This document shows positions 24,101-36,970 of a DNA stretch of 64,000 nucleotides, in pieces (within the stretch, counting starts at the first letter, position 1; each line of letters begins with the position of its first letter). The DNA is from Membranipora membranacea (taxonomy: Eukaryota; Bryozoa; Gymnolaemata; Cheilostomatida; Membraniporidae), in the NCBI GenBank assembly GCA_914767715.1, contig OU612068.1, positions 4,960,001 to 5,024,000 on the forward strand, read 5' to 3'. The notes beneath the pieces were generated by a model. It did no database searches. It had not been told where the DNA came from and saw only the letters and a program-made list of their open reading frames with translations. A program made the translations under genes and the position numbers.

Positions 24101-25699
24101 ACACATTAGCTATTGATTTGGCTATTTGAATATTAGGGCATTCTCTGCAAAACAAATTTCTGGACATTGTTGTAGTAATGCTAATGGACAGCCTTGTTTC
24201 ATCAGCTCTCAATAGGCATGTGTATGTTAACTGGATGGGTATATCTGCTGACTCAGTGCAGGGATAGTTCAAGGTCCTCAGCATCATATTTCTCATTATT
24301 AATACTGCACAATAAGCTGGCTTCAGGATCAATAAAATTGCAAATTCTAGATAACCTAATTCATTGACGCAGGCTAGCTAAGCTTTGAATCATTCTGTTT
24401 AGCCTGCCTGCCATTTAACACCCAGTAACATTTCATGAGAAATTATTGACAAAAATAATGATCATAAGCTTAATGTTAACTGGCAGTAAGTAATATACAT
24501 GAATAATCAATTATCAAAACTAGTAATGCTCAGCATCATATTGACAGCAGCTCATTTTGGCAGCACTAGATTTATGATGACTATTAGATAAGTGAAAGTT
24601 TTCTTGACATATCCTCATAGATACTTACTATCTAACTGGTCCAACCTCATCCCATCGGTACTGTGCATGCTCTTAGAGTTTGTCTTTTCTTTCTATAATG
24701 TAAAAAGTGCCCCGCGTAGTTAGTATACATTCTATGTTCCGTTTCCTCTGGTTTAGTTTCTATATATACTTTTTCCTGTTTTACCTACAGTCAGGTATTC
24801 TGACATCACAGCCCAACTTTAATTATAGGTTTGTGTAGATCAAGTTTGATCCAATATGCTGCTTTCCGGTAGCTCCCATTCTACTGATGAGCTGGCGGCT
24901 CAAACACTAATAGCAGACATATTGAATCATGCTTGATCTAACATTTGTGCACCCGGATTGCTATTCGACAAACCATTGCCATGTGGCTCAAAAAGCATCA
25001 GAGAAAGAATATTTCTGTCTTATTTTGTAATATCTGAGACTAAAGACTTCATTTTACTGATTGCTAGTCAGAAGATCAACACTTCTTTTGACTTTTCTAC
25101 GATAAATATCATTGAAAAATCTGAGAAACTGTAGATACAACATACAGCGGTGCGCGTCTGAGAGTATTTTGCATTTGCCTGATACCGTAAGGATTACATC
25201 ATCTCTGTTTCCTTTGCTACAGGTCTTGAATTTTTTGAGACATCAGCAAAAGACAACATCAACGTGAAAGCTGTGTTTGAGCGCCTAGTGGATATCATCT
25301 GTGACAAGATGGCTGAAAGCCTGGACTCTGATCCAAACATGATTCCCAATCAAACTAAAGGTAATAATTATACTCAATCATGTTACATAGTGAGAAACTA
25401 AGATTCCATGATAACTCCAGATAATAGCCTAGGCACCAAATATTTCTGAGCGTTGATGACTAGCACATGCATCTATTAACAGTTTTCTGCTGAAGGTAAC
25501 CTCAGAACCATTGATTCTAAATTTTACTAAAACAAAGCATGTCAATCAGTCGTAATTGCTGTTGAAAGTACAATTGAAACATAATATGTAGCTGAGACGA
25601 ATACTTTCTAGAGATTATAAATTTTGTTTCATCATTTTATAAACAGGGCAAAGATTAACGGAGCAGCCGGGCCAGCCTAAGCAGGGAGGATGCTGTTAG
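21162..25699 (+). CDS. Rab3: Rab3 small GTPase with two mutually exclusive exons
   Basis: Synaptic and secretory vesicle GTPase. Exons: 21162-21470, 21784-21902, then either 22340-22464 or 23710-23834, then 25223-25360 and 25647-25699. Either choice gives 247 residues. Visible motifs: P-loop GNSSVGKT (56-63), switch [10 protein letters not shown] around Thr81, [19 protein letters not shown] (104 onward, a Rab3 hallmark), NKCD or NKSD (162-165) depending on the exon, ETSAK (190-194), and a C-terminal Cys-Cys for double geranylgeranylation, where vertebrate Rab3 mostly ends in Cys-x-Cys. The N-terminus before the P-loop is about 25 residues longer than usual. The first alternative exon departs strongly from Rab3 while keeping every framework residue needed for nucleotide binding. 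Intron 4 carries a foldback element (24836-24940). Confidence 0.95.
22340..22464 (+). CDS. Rab3: Rab3 alternative exon 3a (divergent G4 region)
   Basis: 125 bp, acceptor CACAG, donor GTAAAA, entering in phase 2 and leaving in phase 1, exactly as the second alternative does. Encodes [22 protein letters not shown] and a following helix ending SSLADKL. Forty-one residues, the same number as exon 3b, with NKxD at the same position. Helix alpha-3 and loop residues differ from all Rab3 I know and are closer in style to Rab8/Rab10 (WLxNIExHA). Because 125 is not a multiple of three, using both exons would shift the frame. Confidence 0.88.
23710..23834 (+). CDS. Rab3: Rab3 alternative exon 3b (canonical G4 region)
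   Basis: 125 bp, acceptor TGTTAG, donor GTATTC. Encodes [20 protein letters not shown] followed by [21 protein letters not shown], the canonical Rab3 sequence ([20 protein letters not shown] in other animals). Aligns residue for residue with exon 3a, 1.25 kb upstream. Confidence 0.95.
24836..24940. mobile_element. Foldback element, TAGATCAAGTTTGATCC family, in a Rab3 intron
   Basis: Starts TAGATCAAGTTTGATCCAA and ends TTGAATCATGCTTGATCTA, which are near reverse complements. The interior is also partly mirrored. Relatives lie at 57065-57172, 60755-60867 and, more diverged, 63401-63568. Confidence 0.75.
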
Positions 25700-26750
25700 T
25701 ACCCCAGATTATATCAAGCCAAAGATCACTCAGCCAGATGCAGATTTTTGGGTACACAGGACCTGAGTAGTACTATCAGACACAACATCTCGTACAACAA
25801 AATAACTGTTGATAGAAATGAATAAGTTGGAAGTTATCCTCACACGTATAAAAGGCTGACAACTTTTGAACATAATATGTCTGCGTTGGCAATAAGTTCA
25901 ATTGATGGAAGCTCCTTCTTTTTCATTGTAATGAGTACATGTATTACTTTCACACTGAAGTGTAGTTTAGTTACTTTATGCTATTAGGGTGATAGAATTT
26001 ATTTCTTTAATGCCAGCTGCTAAGTGAATATCAAGAATTATTTGGCATATCAGTCTGCTATTGTGCAATCATTTGTGAAGACTTTGGTTTTGGTATACCT
26101 GAGATTTTCAGTTTGGCACGAAAAGTTTGTATGGTATTATTTATTGAATATAACAAGCAGATTTGTCTCTTATATTTTGTTGTACAGCCAATGCATTGAT
26201 TTTTGATTTGTTGACGTAGAGTTATTTTTATTTAAGAGTGACGAGTTAGATATTTGATAAAGGACTGTAAACATTAATTTTGGATAAGCAAATTTATGTA
26301 TTCATATCAACCTATTTTTATTTAATAATTGTCTAAATATATATTTAAGGTAAATAGAGATTAAAAATAGCGAAAATTTTCTATTCCATTACAATGGGTA
26401 TAAACATATAGTATATGAAAAAATTGAGCGAAAGTAGAAATACCAAGAAAGGAACAAAAATAAAATGGATTAATCTCAGGATCAGATCATATGGTGCAAT
26501 CAAATGACTTATCAAAAATAAAAATTTAGTTAAATTTAAATAATTTGAATGGAGGGAATCAGTGTTGAGCAATATGATTTTGTTTTACACATGCTGGTGT
26601 TTCTGCTTGCAGTTAAAAAAAATCTGTGATGAGTATAGTGAGGCAAATCATTCAAATAAAAGGAGTTGGGTCTAATAAAATGGGCTTAATACCACGCACT
26701 GCATAGTAATGAGCCACTTGACTCAATGTAAACATAGGTATTACAAGAAT
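25700..26750. other. Rab3 3' untranslated and intergenic interval
   Basis: Very A+T-rich sequence between the Rab3 stop (25699) and the tail of the convergent membrane-protein gene (stop at 26755). No coding exon seen. The likely cleavage region for Rab3 is here, but I cannot pick one signal. Confidence 0.5.
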
Positions 26751-26754
26751 ATGA

Positions 26755-29700
26755 TCAGACGGCCACATTTGGTTCTCTGTTTGAGCCTTGTGATGCAGTA
26801 GCTGAAGGTGGCCTCTCACTTGCTGCTCTTGGCTCGGTGCCAGATGATGCTGGTCGAGACCTGCTCGACTTCGCTGGCTCTTCTGGAGTAGCCTGACCTG
26901 GCTGATGAGTATCTTCTGGCTGAGTAATGGTGGCTGAGGAAAGCCTTAGACGTCCTGACCTACAAAAATTATTTTCAGAAATGAAGTTATATGAGTTCCT
27001 AAAACAGAAGAGCTACATAAATAACTTGATAGCCCTTTTATGCCAAATATTATAGCTGCCAAAAAGTCTGATTTCTAAAGTTATAAGTAGGAAATAGCCA
27101 TTTTCTAACCTGATTGAGTGATCAGCAGAAGCTTGTCTGCTGGACGTTACAACAGCTGAGACTTCCGCTCCAGAAGTTCCCAGGTCGCTGTCATCTAATA
27201 TCAACGAATCCTAAAATAAGCATGTAACTATTGTTATTAATCTACATAGACTGGTTGTGTGGACTGTTTATATAAAAGAAAATTATCCTGGTTTCTTGAG
27301 GTACCAAAATATGTTGAATCAAAGTTGGACTTGGAAGCTCACCTGATTTAGAAGGAAAGCCAGTAGCCATCAGTGACAAAAACTGATATGAAAACTATCA
27401 GTGGATCTTGGCTATGCTAGAGGAGTAATTATTATTAGTATTCACTTATAATCAATGCTTCAACTTGAGATATTAAAAATTAGTGCTAACATTAAGCCCA
27501 AGACTAGCTGACCTAAACTCCAGGAAAAATCATTAAAATAATTTTTAACCTTCAAAGGTTGATTAGAATCAGATGTCATATCACTAGCCACATCCTGAAG
27601 TATGGGCGCAATGTCTGCACCAGTTTGCTCGCAGTTTGCACACCTGGGGGCCAACCAAACCCAGTAGTCGATGGACTGCAGTGGGATTCGAACCCACGAC
27701 CTTCATCGCTTGTAAGCTGAAGGACCGGCGCTCTAACCGACTGAGCCACCTCCTACTCCTACACCTACAGTGAACAGTATATTTGCAATTACCTCATCGC
27801 TGAACTCGTCGATGTCAATGAGGGGGTTGGTATAGTTGCCCTGAGCAGCAGCGACTCGTGGTCCTAACTCACTGAACTCTCTCTCCGGCTGTAACACACC
27901 GATGTAGTTCATAGTCTGAGTGGTGATAGCTCTATCCTCATTCCACAGCTTCTTCATCGCCTTCTTATTCATCTTCTTCAGCTCTACTTTCTTAGCTCGT
28001 CCATTCAAAAACATTCCTGAATAGAAGAAAATGAAAATTTACGCAATCGCAATGGATCATTTGTAAATAATTCAATACTATCACATCGATACCTCAGTCA
28101 GATCATGGTAGCATTCGCAATGTTTCTCACATACTATCATCAGCTTTATTTGGAGTGAATAAGTTAAAGCATATTGGCTACTTACTTACAGTTACTTATG
28201 GCAGTTAGAAGTTTGTAGTTACTAAATGCCTCATAGTGAAAACCTTCCCGCGATGCAGATTCACAAGCACTCAACAAAATCGCTTGGAATGACACTACTA
28301 TAAAACCTGTTAAATAACACCAGGGAGGGTGGGATATACCCCCTCTCCCATCCTCCCTGAGAACACTTACCCATACAGAAAAGTTTGAGGAGTATTCTCC
28401 TCTTGAGTGGAGATATGAGTAACAGGTCATACTCTCTCTGAGCTAAGCGCTTGACAAACATGGGCATTATTCTCATGAGGTCAGCAGCTGTAGTTCTGAT
28501 ACTCTCCTTCACACTCTCAGAGAAGAGAGACCTCGGAGCGATCTGTGCATGTACCTATAAAACAGACAGCAGTAATTGATAGTCATAGAGGCATCGCACA
28601 AGATGTACCATACCCATATTTTGCGCACTGATTTTTATTCTTTGCTGTATGATAAAACAACTCCTCCTACATTTACTGAGAAGACCCTCAACAGATACCG
28701 TGAAGAAGACATCAGAAGTAAATGCGAAACAAATTTTGTCTATTGATGGATGTCCAAAACAATAGTGCAAAAATTAACCCACGTTAAGTGTATACACAAA
28801 AGATACAGATAAGGCTTGCATATACTATCAAATTGACATAATTCAGAGTTAACTCCCCTTGTGAGTCTCAGGAACAATAATATGTAATATAAATGCCGTT
28901 GTTCTGATTGCAAATAGGTACTGCTTGCTGAATCTACAATCAGTCTCACCTCGATGAGCTCATCCAGCAGGTGCCAGAGAGTGTCCTGTAGAGGATCGTC
29001 CAGTAGTTCAGCCTCTCGACAGTAAGCGTTGATTATCTGTATCTGTCTGGAGAGCTCATGGGCTGGAGCGAACAGGGCAGGTAAACTCATCGATCGCTCT
29101 GTATAAGAGCATCAGATCGTTATCACTCCAGAATTTACAATACAACATAACATGCACATGATTGGCTTAAACTTACATGGCTGTAAAATATTGCACAGAG
29201 AGTTTGCATAACTATACTAATAAGGCAGAAAAAAAAGAAGATGTTGGCCTTGTAGGGTATAAGGAGCTAGCTTTGTGGTTTGTGAGTTAAAATGAAAAAT
29301 TTTTATGTCAGCAAGAAATATTTAAAAAAAAACACCACATATTCCATGTTATGATCAAACTCTGATCAGGATTTATCACCACCACCTCCATGGTCAATGT
29401 AAAAAGCCTGTATGCAAGCATATGACTTTGTCGCTGTCGTCCCAAACTCAGTTCAGCAGCACTCACCTACAATATGACGAGCTCTTAGGACAGCTCTCAT
29501 GAACTTCTTGGTGTTCTCATCAAGCTTTTCTACTCCCTCAGAGGTGAGGGAAGGCCAAATGGGCTGGCGTATACAATTAAACTGATGGAGTAGGAGATAA
29601 GCTAATACTGCCAGCGTGAACACAAGCCATCCTCCATTCACTATCAGTAGAACACTTGTGGTATAACTAGGTGTGAACCAAACCGACCTGACACTGCAAA

Positions 29701-32310
29701 CAGATGAAACATAATATTTTGATAAATTCACATCCAAATAGACATAATGAACAGTAAATTGATGATGGTTTAGCCTGAAACGCCGGCATTTTGCTATGTT
29801 AGCTATAATCTTCTCCAGCTAAATAAGAGGAATGCCTAGGATGGTATGTATGTCTAATGATCGAACCAAAACGAGTCAAATAAAGTGAAATAAACAACAA
29901 CATTATAGTTTCTCGCATAATTTAAACCTGACTGATATTGTAATCACATCCTCAATCAGTTACATCAACAAAGTTAGGCAGCCAATCAAAACGCTTAACT
30001 AAACCCAACCTACCTGTACACGTCAAATGACGTTCTCAAGGCTCCTGTCAACATATTAGCCATAAGACAGAAGGTGTTCACCATCAGAACACCATTGAAG
30101 ACCTTCACTCTGAATGGTCTCAGTATAGCAAATGCGATGAAGTATATTAATATGACTATGGTCATCATCATTGTCTGCAAAAAAACGTCTAATTAATCAA
30201 GGTAAAATAATAAGCAATGAGTATCTGTGCAAGACACGGATTTGTAATAATCATAGACTTTATATACATCTATGTATATACCAAACGACAGTGGCTCCCA
30301 TAAGTTTTTCCATCTTTATTTTGCTATACTTGTAATTTGAACATTTAAACTGAAATCAGGGAATTTAGTCGGAGTTCTCAGGTGCAATTAGGCAGAGATT
30401 TTGTGGTGCATCCCTCTCAACGAGTAATGCCACAAGATAACTCCACAAATGACCACCTAAGCGCTCAAATTAGTTGTTTTCAGAGATGACAAGTGAGTGA
30501 TGCTCACCTGGTAGAGGCTGTGGTTAAACAAACTGGCATAGAATAAGACAAGTACTAGTTTGAGAAGGTGATTGGCCGCTCTGAAGTGTGCTGCTCTGAG
30601 TTTGAATGAGGAGAAAATATGGAATCCACTGATGATGTACACAATATCAAGCCCCTGGGCGTACTCTGTCTCCTTCAGCTGTAAGTACGCTTCATGACCT
30701 GGAAGTATACGAAAGTAAAACAGGAATAATCGTATACCAACCAAATTTAAAAGCATGCAGATATTGGTTGAGTTCAGGGCAACATGTTCCAGAAATTGAT
30801 GTTGTTGAGTTCAGGACAATGTGATTCTGAAAGATCAAAAATTACTGCAGCTGAGAGTTTTGTCTGGAAAGTACATTATATAACTAAAGAATGAATCATC
30901 ATGTAGACAGGTAGCGAAGCTGAGTATTTGTATCATCGATAAACGAAGAGGGTATGTAAACTGACCACTAGCATGGCTGAAGATGAGCTCCTTTTTGGTT
31001 TTCTTTATCAACCAGAAGGCAAATCCTTTAAAGGTTAGAATTGCAAAAGCAAAACATCCAGCAGCATAGGCCCACTGTACATCTCCATAGCACTGCTGTG
31101 TGTTGTCCACATACATAATGAAGGATTCTTGCTGCGGGTCCAGTACACAATGGAAGACTTTGCCAATCGCTAAACCAATTGGAAGCGCAAGAATCTGGAA
31201 TCAAATAAGGCTCAAATGAGAATGTAGAGAATGATATCAGGGGATACAACTGGATGGGGCTTTCAGAACACATGAATATAGAATCGGACCTCAAAACGTT
31301 ATTGTTGAGTTCCAGCACTGAGCTGATAATGACACGAATTATGAAAAGAATTAAATTTACCTGTATCATGATGATGTAAACTCTCTGGAGATTTGATATT
31401 TTGATCATCATAAATGGATCATCTCTCTTTGACAGGACGATATATGCCACAACGTAAGCCAGAGCTAAGCAGAATAGGAGCGTGCCCAAGGCAACAAGAA
31501 AATGCCAATAAGAAAAGAGCATCAGGGTTGAATCAGATGAGAACTCTTGAACGCTCTTGTATGTCATGTTACTTGACACTTTGCTGATTTCCCACGCATC
31601 TAAGTTGAAGGCAAATAGCCATGACATGTATTTTATCCAATTCTCCGGCCATGGCCATCTCAATGCCAATGACTGCACCTAAAGTCGTAAAATTGAAGAT
31701 GATATTTATATCATGAAGGGCAAACAACTGATGAACAGCTATATCTGACAATGAGGTTGAGTACTGTTTGTCTGATTGGGTGACTCAGATAAATCAGGTA
31801 AAATGATTCTTTAATTGGTCAATATTTGTGATAATATGAAACGAACCAGTGCAAGGTATTGAATATACTCCACAGTTAGAATGCAAAAGTCATTCCATAT
31901 AAGCATTGTGCCCCTCTTCTTGTCATCCGCAAATAAGACGCGATCTTCATCAAAGTCATCTTCCCAGTATTCCTTTTCACGTACCACATCCTCCAGGTCG
32001 GTATTGAAGGCAGGATTGTACAGCCTACATGGAATGGGAATCAAAGTATATGTTTATTTTGCAGAATAATTGAATAAACAGGTTGCCGTCTTGTCAACAT
32101 ATTCAGCACAAAATGGGTTCAAGTTCCTATATGATTGTAACTTCTGGGCCTGTATCCCATTATTTCAACCAAAACCATGAAAAGTATCATGGTTATGAAG
32201 TTATAGATGAAGCCATTTGTGATGGTACAGAAAGGTTCCAACAGCTAGTATGAGAGACAAAGGTGTAATCATCCAACTCACCCTGACTTTTTCTTGCCTG
32301 TTGAAGTCAT
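26755..32310 (-). CDS. Multi-pass membrane protein of unknown function, 746 residues
   Basis: Thirteen exons join in consistent phase on the minus strand: 32282-32310, 31847-32024, 31361-31678, 30966-31194, 30508-30698, 30014-30174, 29467-29693, 28950-29098, 28371-28554, 27793-28016, 27550-27594, 27110-27210, 26755-26959. The short first exon encodes MTSTGKKKSG and joins in phase to LYNPAFNTDLEDVV. An acidic cytosolic-looking N-terminus is followed by eight or nine hydrophobic helices (for example around WHFLVALGTLLFCLALAYVV, TMMMTIVILIYFIAFAIL and VNGGWLVFTLAVLAYLLL). A soluble, partly helical domain with many Leu/Glu/Arg follows, then a Ser/Pro/Glu-rich tail ending EPNVAV. No transporter, receptor or channel signature I know. 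The WNDFCILTVEYIQYLAL...LRWPWPENW opening is distinctive. It starts 469 bp from DNAAF4 in divergent orientation. The donor after 31847 (GTTCGT) is weak. Confidence 0.8.
27640..27753 (-). mobile_element. tRNA-derived SINE
   Basis: On the minus strand it begins GGAGGTGGCTCAGTCGGTTA (A-box) and contains GTGGGTTCGAATCCCAC (B-box), then a conserved non-tRNA tail (CATCGACTACTGGGTTTGG, then TTGGCCC). The acceptor ends do not pair as in a functional tRNA. It lies in an intron of the membrane-protein gene, about 40 bp beyond the donor of the 27793-28016 exon. A second copy is at 58874-58969. Confidence 0.85.
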
Positions 32311-32779
32311 TCTATTATTATGGCTGAGCAAAGGAACAGCCTCCTTTTTACCTCTCATTTTCTCTGAAACGTGGAACTAGACTTTGAAAACAAGCTATAA
32401 AGCAGTGCTTGTGTTTTACTGAGATTGTGGACAACCCAACATTCCTCTGATAGATCGGTACACAAGTAAAAGCAAGTTTTTTTTAGCTGACAAATGATTG
32501 CAGGTGCTACTTGGCAGCCATTTGTAAACAAACTGGGTTTCCCTTCTCGTAGTGTCAGGGAATAATGCGAGATTTCATAGACACATTAAAAATTATATTT
32601 CATTAAAACTATTATTCATCATATGTCAATGATATTGACCTTGAACTAGGTGCCTAGAGCTTTGTAAACAAAATTAAGATTTTTCACTCTGTTAGAGTGA
32701 CACTTTGAGACCCAAGTTCATTCATCACTTCTCTACCACACCAACGCAGAACTAACACTTGATTGACATACGGATAAAA
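32311..32779. promoter_or_regulatory. Divergent promoter region, membrane-protein gene and DNAAF4
   Basis: 469 bp separate the two start codons in head-to-head orientation, so a shared bidirectional promoter is likely. No TATA box stands out. The right-hand copy of this interval is 41042-41510, where the left-side gene is reduced to an orphan exon. Confidence 0.5.
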
Positions 32780-35700
32780 ATGCCTTTAGTTATCAAGGAT
32801 TACAGCTGGGAGGAAACACCAAAGACAGTAGCAATAAGTGTTCCTTTAAAAGGTGTAAAAAAAGACAAAGTGAATATTCTATCATCAGATGAATTTTTAA
32901 AGGTACATAACATACACAGGGTATATATTGTATGATCTGATAGTAGGGTATGTTTCTGACTGTCCATACAACATCATGAGTAGGCTAAATTTGTTGATCT
33001 TGTTTAGCATAGCCATGATCTACAGCATAGAAGATCTGCTTTTAACTAGATTATAATCAATAAAATAAACTATCATGTTCTTTATATATAAAACATGTCT
33101 GAGTGTATACTTAAAATATTTGATAGCTGAACAAGGTAATCCACTTATTTGCAGGTGAGCTTTCCCCCATACATTTTTGAAGTTTTACTATTTGATCTGG
33201 TGGACGACTCTTCCAGTACAGCGCGAATCGACAATGGAATGGTGCTATTTACCCTGAGCAAACTCACAGAACAAACATGGGGTCGACTCTGCTCTCCTGT
33301 TATGGGTAAGAAATCTTACCTTCCGAAACCTCAAAACCCTGATTGCCAATGTCAAATAGGTGATGAAATCAATTTGGTTCTGTTCTCCTCAGAGGTTTAT
33401 TATCATCTAAATAATTGCCTGAGGAATGCAGCTGAAAATGCCTTCCATGTATGTTAATCCAAGAGGTAATCCCATTGGCTTTTTTCTGAAAACAAAAGAC
33501 CTACAAGAAGTTTTAAAATTCTGATATGAAAAAGGCGAATAATTTAAGTCTATCACTATCTTTTCGTACAGAGAATAAACCAGCATATAGACTAAAAATA
33601 GAGGAGAATCTAGTCAAAATACAACAAAAGGCCGAAGAAGAAGACAAGAAAAGAGTGGAGAAGAAAAGGGAGAATGAAAAGCATGCCTTACACAAAGCTA
33701 TGGATGTAAGTTACTTCGCTACCTGAGCTGAAATCAATAGTGATGATTTAAATAATTTGAGTTGGGAGCATGGATGAATGTGCTGTTCATGGTTTGATCT
33801 ATTTTCAAGTTTCTGTGCATTACAGTTTGTAAATAACTCCTTATTTATTCTTCTAGCATGATCAACAAGAACGTGAGAGAATTATTGCTATCAAAGAATC
33901 AGAAAAAAAGAGAGCAACAGATGAACTAGAAAAATGGAAAATGGAACAGCGTCAAGCAGCATTGGTAGTAAGTTAATGTCTTTATCTTCAGTTATTTTGT
34001 TTTCAACCTGTGGCTGTGTGAGGGTCATAATAGCTGCTAGACACTTTGGTTACTAGTTGATAATGAGAAAATGATATACGCAGATAGATATACACAGGTA
34101 TTAATTTTTAGATTCCTCAGAGTTGTACATGCTGTTACTTTTTTGCGGCATTTAGTACATGCATCTTTCTCATTGCAAATTTTGGTAGGATATGCCTTTC
34201 AACTAAATTTCGGACTCAAACCAAGAATAGTAGTATCAAAGAGCTGTCAATCATTTGGCTGACCATTTTGTTACTTATATGTTGAAGCACAAGGCTTGTT
34301 TGCTATTTAGGAGAAGGCTATGCTTGAAGAGGTAGCAAGAAAAGAAAGAGAACTCCGAGATGCAGAGCATAGACGCGAGAAACTACTGGAAAAAGCCAAA
34401 CGCAAGAGTAAGTTGGATTATTTGCATAAACATAATAATCTTAATCAGAACCATGGAATATATGATTATGGTCAGAAAATGGAAAACAACAGGATATGCT
34501 TTCCGAGAACATGAACACATAGGTACATATATACTTGATTTGTTGCAGACAATGTGTTTGAAGCTAACTCTGAGGACTCTGTGAGAGAATCAGGAAAAAT
34601 AGAAGTGAAATTTACTCCTCGTGTTTTTCCAACTGCCATGAGGGAGTCAACAAAACATCTAGAAGATGAGGTAAATCATGGTGAAACATTCTCTGAATGA
34701 AGCTTCTGATTTGTATGAGCAGGTTAAGCTCGTTCAGCTACAATCAATATACAATCAATGTACACCCATGGGTATATCTTATATAATTTCTGTTTGGAGT
34801 GTGCTTCTTTACCACATCTCCATATGTACAACAGCTATTACTGATTTTGATCAGCTGATGGCAGTAGGGAATATGTCCTTTTAACATCCTGGCATTTGCG
34901 AGAGAAGTCTGATTTTTGGGATGGGCTTTTTTCTCTATGAATTGGGTCCTGCCATCCTGAGCTGAGACCTCAAATCATTACAGTGAGAATTTTTAGCATT
35001 CCATTTTCAAACCCTCCATTCGCACCTACTGCCATCTTAGCTTTATACTTATATTAGCTACTAGGACACTGATACCTCAATATAACTTATTTCTGTTTCC
35101 AGTGGTTGAAAAAGCAAGCGGAAGCTTCCAGAACGGCTGATATTGCAGACTCAGATTTGTCTGAAGAGGAGAGAAATCCGCTATTCATGAAAGATAAAGC
35201 AGAGTAAGTTTCTTGTGGCCGTACTTTCAATGCAGTTCAGTTTAAACCAAATGTTTGGAACTTTCCATGAACAGAATTGATTAAAATTGCGGAATAACTT
35301 AAAGTGAAAACAAGTCACACTGATCTGAGGGAATATTCTATACATTGAGCTTTTACGTTTTATTTTGTAAACTAAATCAAGAGTTTATTCATGTTCAGAA
35401 AAGAAAATATTTCAAATTAATTTTCATTTTGCAGCAAGTTTTTCAAAAACGGAGACTTTCAGGCAGCTGTGAATGGATATACACATGCAATCAGACTGTC
35501 GCAGGGCAAGATGCCATCGTATCCTTTTCATACCTCAGATGCAAGAAGATCTGTAACTTTGAGTTGGGGACAGCTTGTTCATATTACCGTTAAAACTAGG
35601 AAGTTGTAGAACAGCCCTACCCTTTTTCCTTGGGAAAATTGCATGAAGCACAAGTTGTTTAGAACTTCGATTCTGCTGTCTTTCATCGACTACAGCATCT

Positions 35701-36970
35701 CTTGGCAACATCTGAGTTAAATCTGTTGATTAGTTCTGCTCTTTGACGCTGATTAAACTGCGAAAGAGGACGAGCATTTACAAATCTATACCATCTGGTA
35801 CTGTTATTGTATTGTTTCCTTAGCTTTGCGTATTTCAGATTGTACTCCAATCGAGCAGCGTGCCATCTCAAGTTAAGGAATCTCATCAAGTCTGTAGAAG
35901 ACTCCTCTAAAGTAAGTCGGTCTGATTAAAAAATTATGAAAGATATTGAAGATAGCTGCAGGCTTTCCATGTTACTCCTCAAAATAGGTTACATTAAATG
36001 CAAGCTTTCTCCAGTCAAGACAAACACGCAAGCTAAACTCTAGCTTACCCTTTGTCCGCGCCCCCACCCCTCCGAAACATATAGATTGTCAATACAAGTT
36101 AGCCAGAGCCTGACACTGTAATAGCTAGTATTAACCAGTGATTAAGTAGTCAGGTTTGATTGGGTTAAACATCTGTCATCCACTGCATGTGATGAACACA
36201 CTAAATACCCTCTTCTGTCTGCCAATTTGCAGCCATAAAGTTATTCCGCAATACTGGCCTTTGGCCTCCAGAGTTTTCATTGCTATTCAGTTACAATTTC
36301 TATAATCACCTGCATTTAAAGTCTATGCCTGCATTATATAAATATATTGACATATATCTGAATTTACTTTAGGCACTGGAGTTGCTGACTCCTGCAGTAC
36401 CACAGAATGCTTCTAGTAGAGTTAAAGCCCATGTGAGAAGAGGTACTGCTTTCTGTGAGCTGGAGCTATATGTGGAAGGTAATTCAACTGTTCAAATTAT
36501 GTTCAATAATTTGTCTGTTGTAATGAGTATTTTATCCCTGTTTAACCAGGAACTTTGGGACATATGCATTGAACTCGCTGGTTTATCTTCTTTGTTTTGA
36601 AAACATTATACATCAAAAGGTGTGAGAGTCGTCTCTACTTATTTAAAGGTATCACAACTTCAACATCAGTTTTTGTGTTTTTCATGTTCCAAACTCCCCA
36701 GTGTCAGCTTTGGCATATCAAGCACAAATTTAATTTTATTTTCACTATTCTCTAATCTATATCGTTTGATCTTGATTAAAGCAATTTAAAACACTTGGTA
36801 TGGTAAGAATAGTTTGATCCTGGATGATGAGATGATACATTATCTTGAATTACTATCTGTTTACAGGTCTACTCGACTACCAGGCAGCTTTAAAAATAGA
36901 CCCTGAGAACCAGCAGCTGATTAAAGATGAAGAAAATATCCGTCAGATAGTCCAGAGCAGCGAGGGGTGA
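32780..36970 (+). CDS. DNAAF4: Dynein axonemal assembly factor 4, copy 1
   Basis: Cytoplasmic co-chaperone (DYX1C1) needed to pre-assemble axonemal dynein arms for motile cilia. Eleven exons: 32780-32902, 33155-33305, 33572-33705, 33857-33967, 34311-34407, 34549-34670, 35103-35203, 35435-35518, 35839-35911, 36373-36478, 36867-36970, giving 401 residues (human 420). An N-terminal CS/p23-like domain ([20 protein letters not shown], about 1-90) is followed by a long Glu/Lys coiled coil (about 95-215), the family signature [15 protein letters not shown], and C-terminal TPR repeats ([52 protein letters not shown]). All phases agree and no frame damage is seen. Confidence 0.95.

Noticed and set aside
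27640-27753. Functional tRNA gene
   Set aside because: The A and B boxes are present but the acceptor stem does not pair and a second copy shares a long non-tRNA tail, so it is a SINE.
32041-32258. Membrane-protein gene truncated at its 5' end by the duplication breakpoint
   Set aside because: A 29-bp first exon with ATG and GTGAGT donor at 32282-32310 joins in the right phase, so the left-hand gene is complete.
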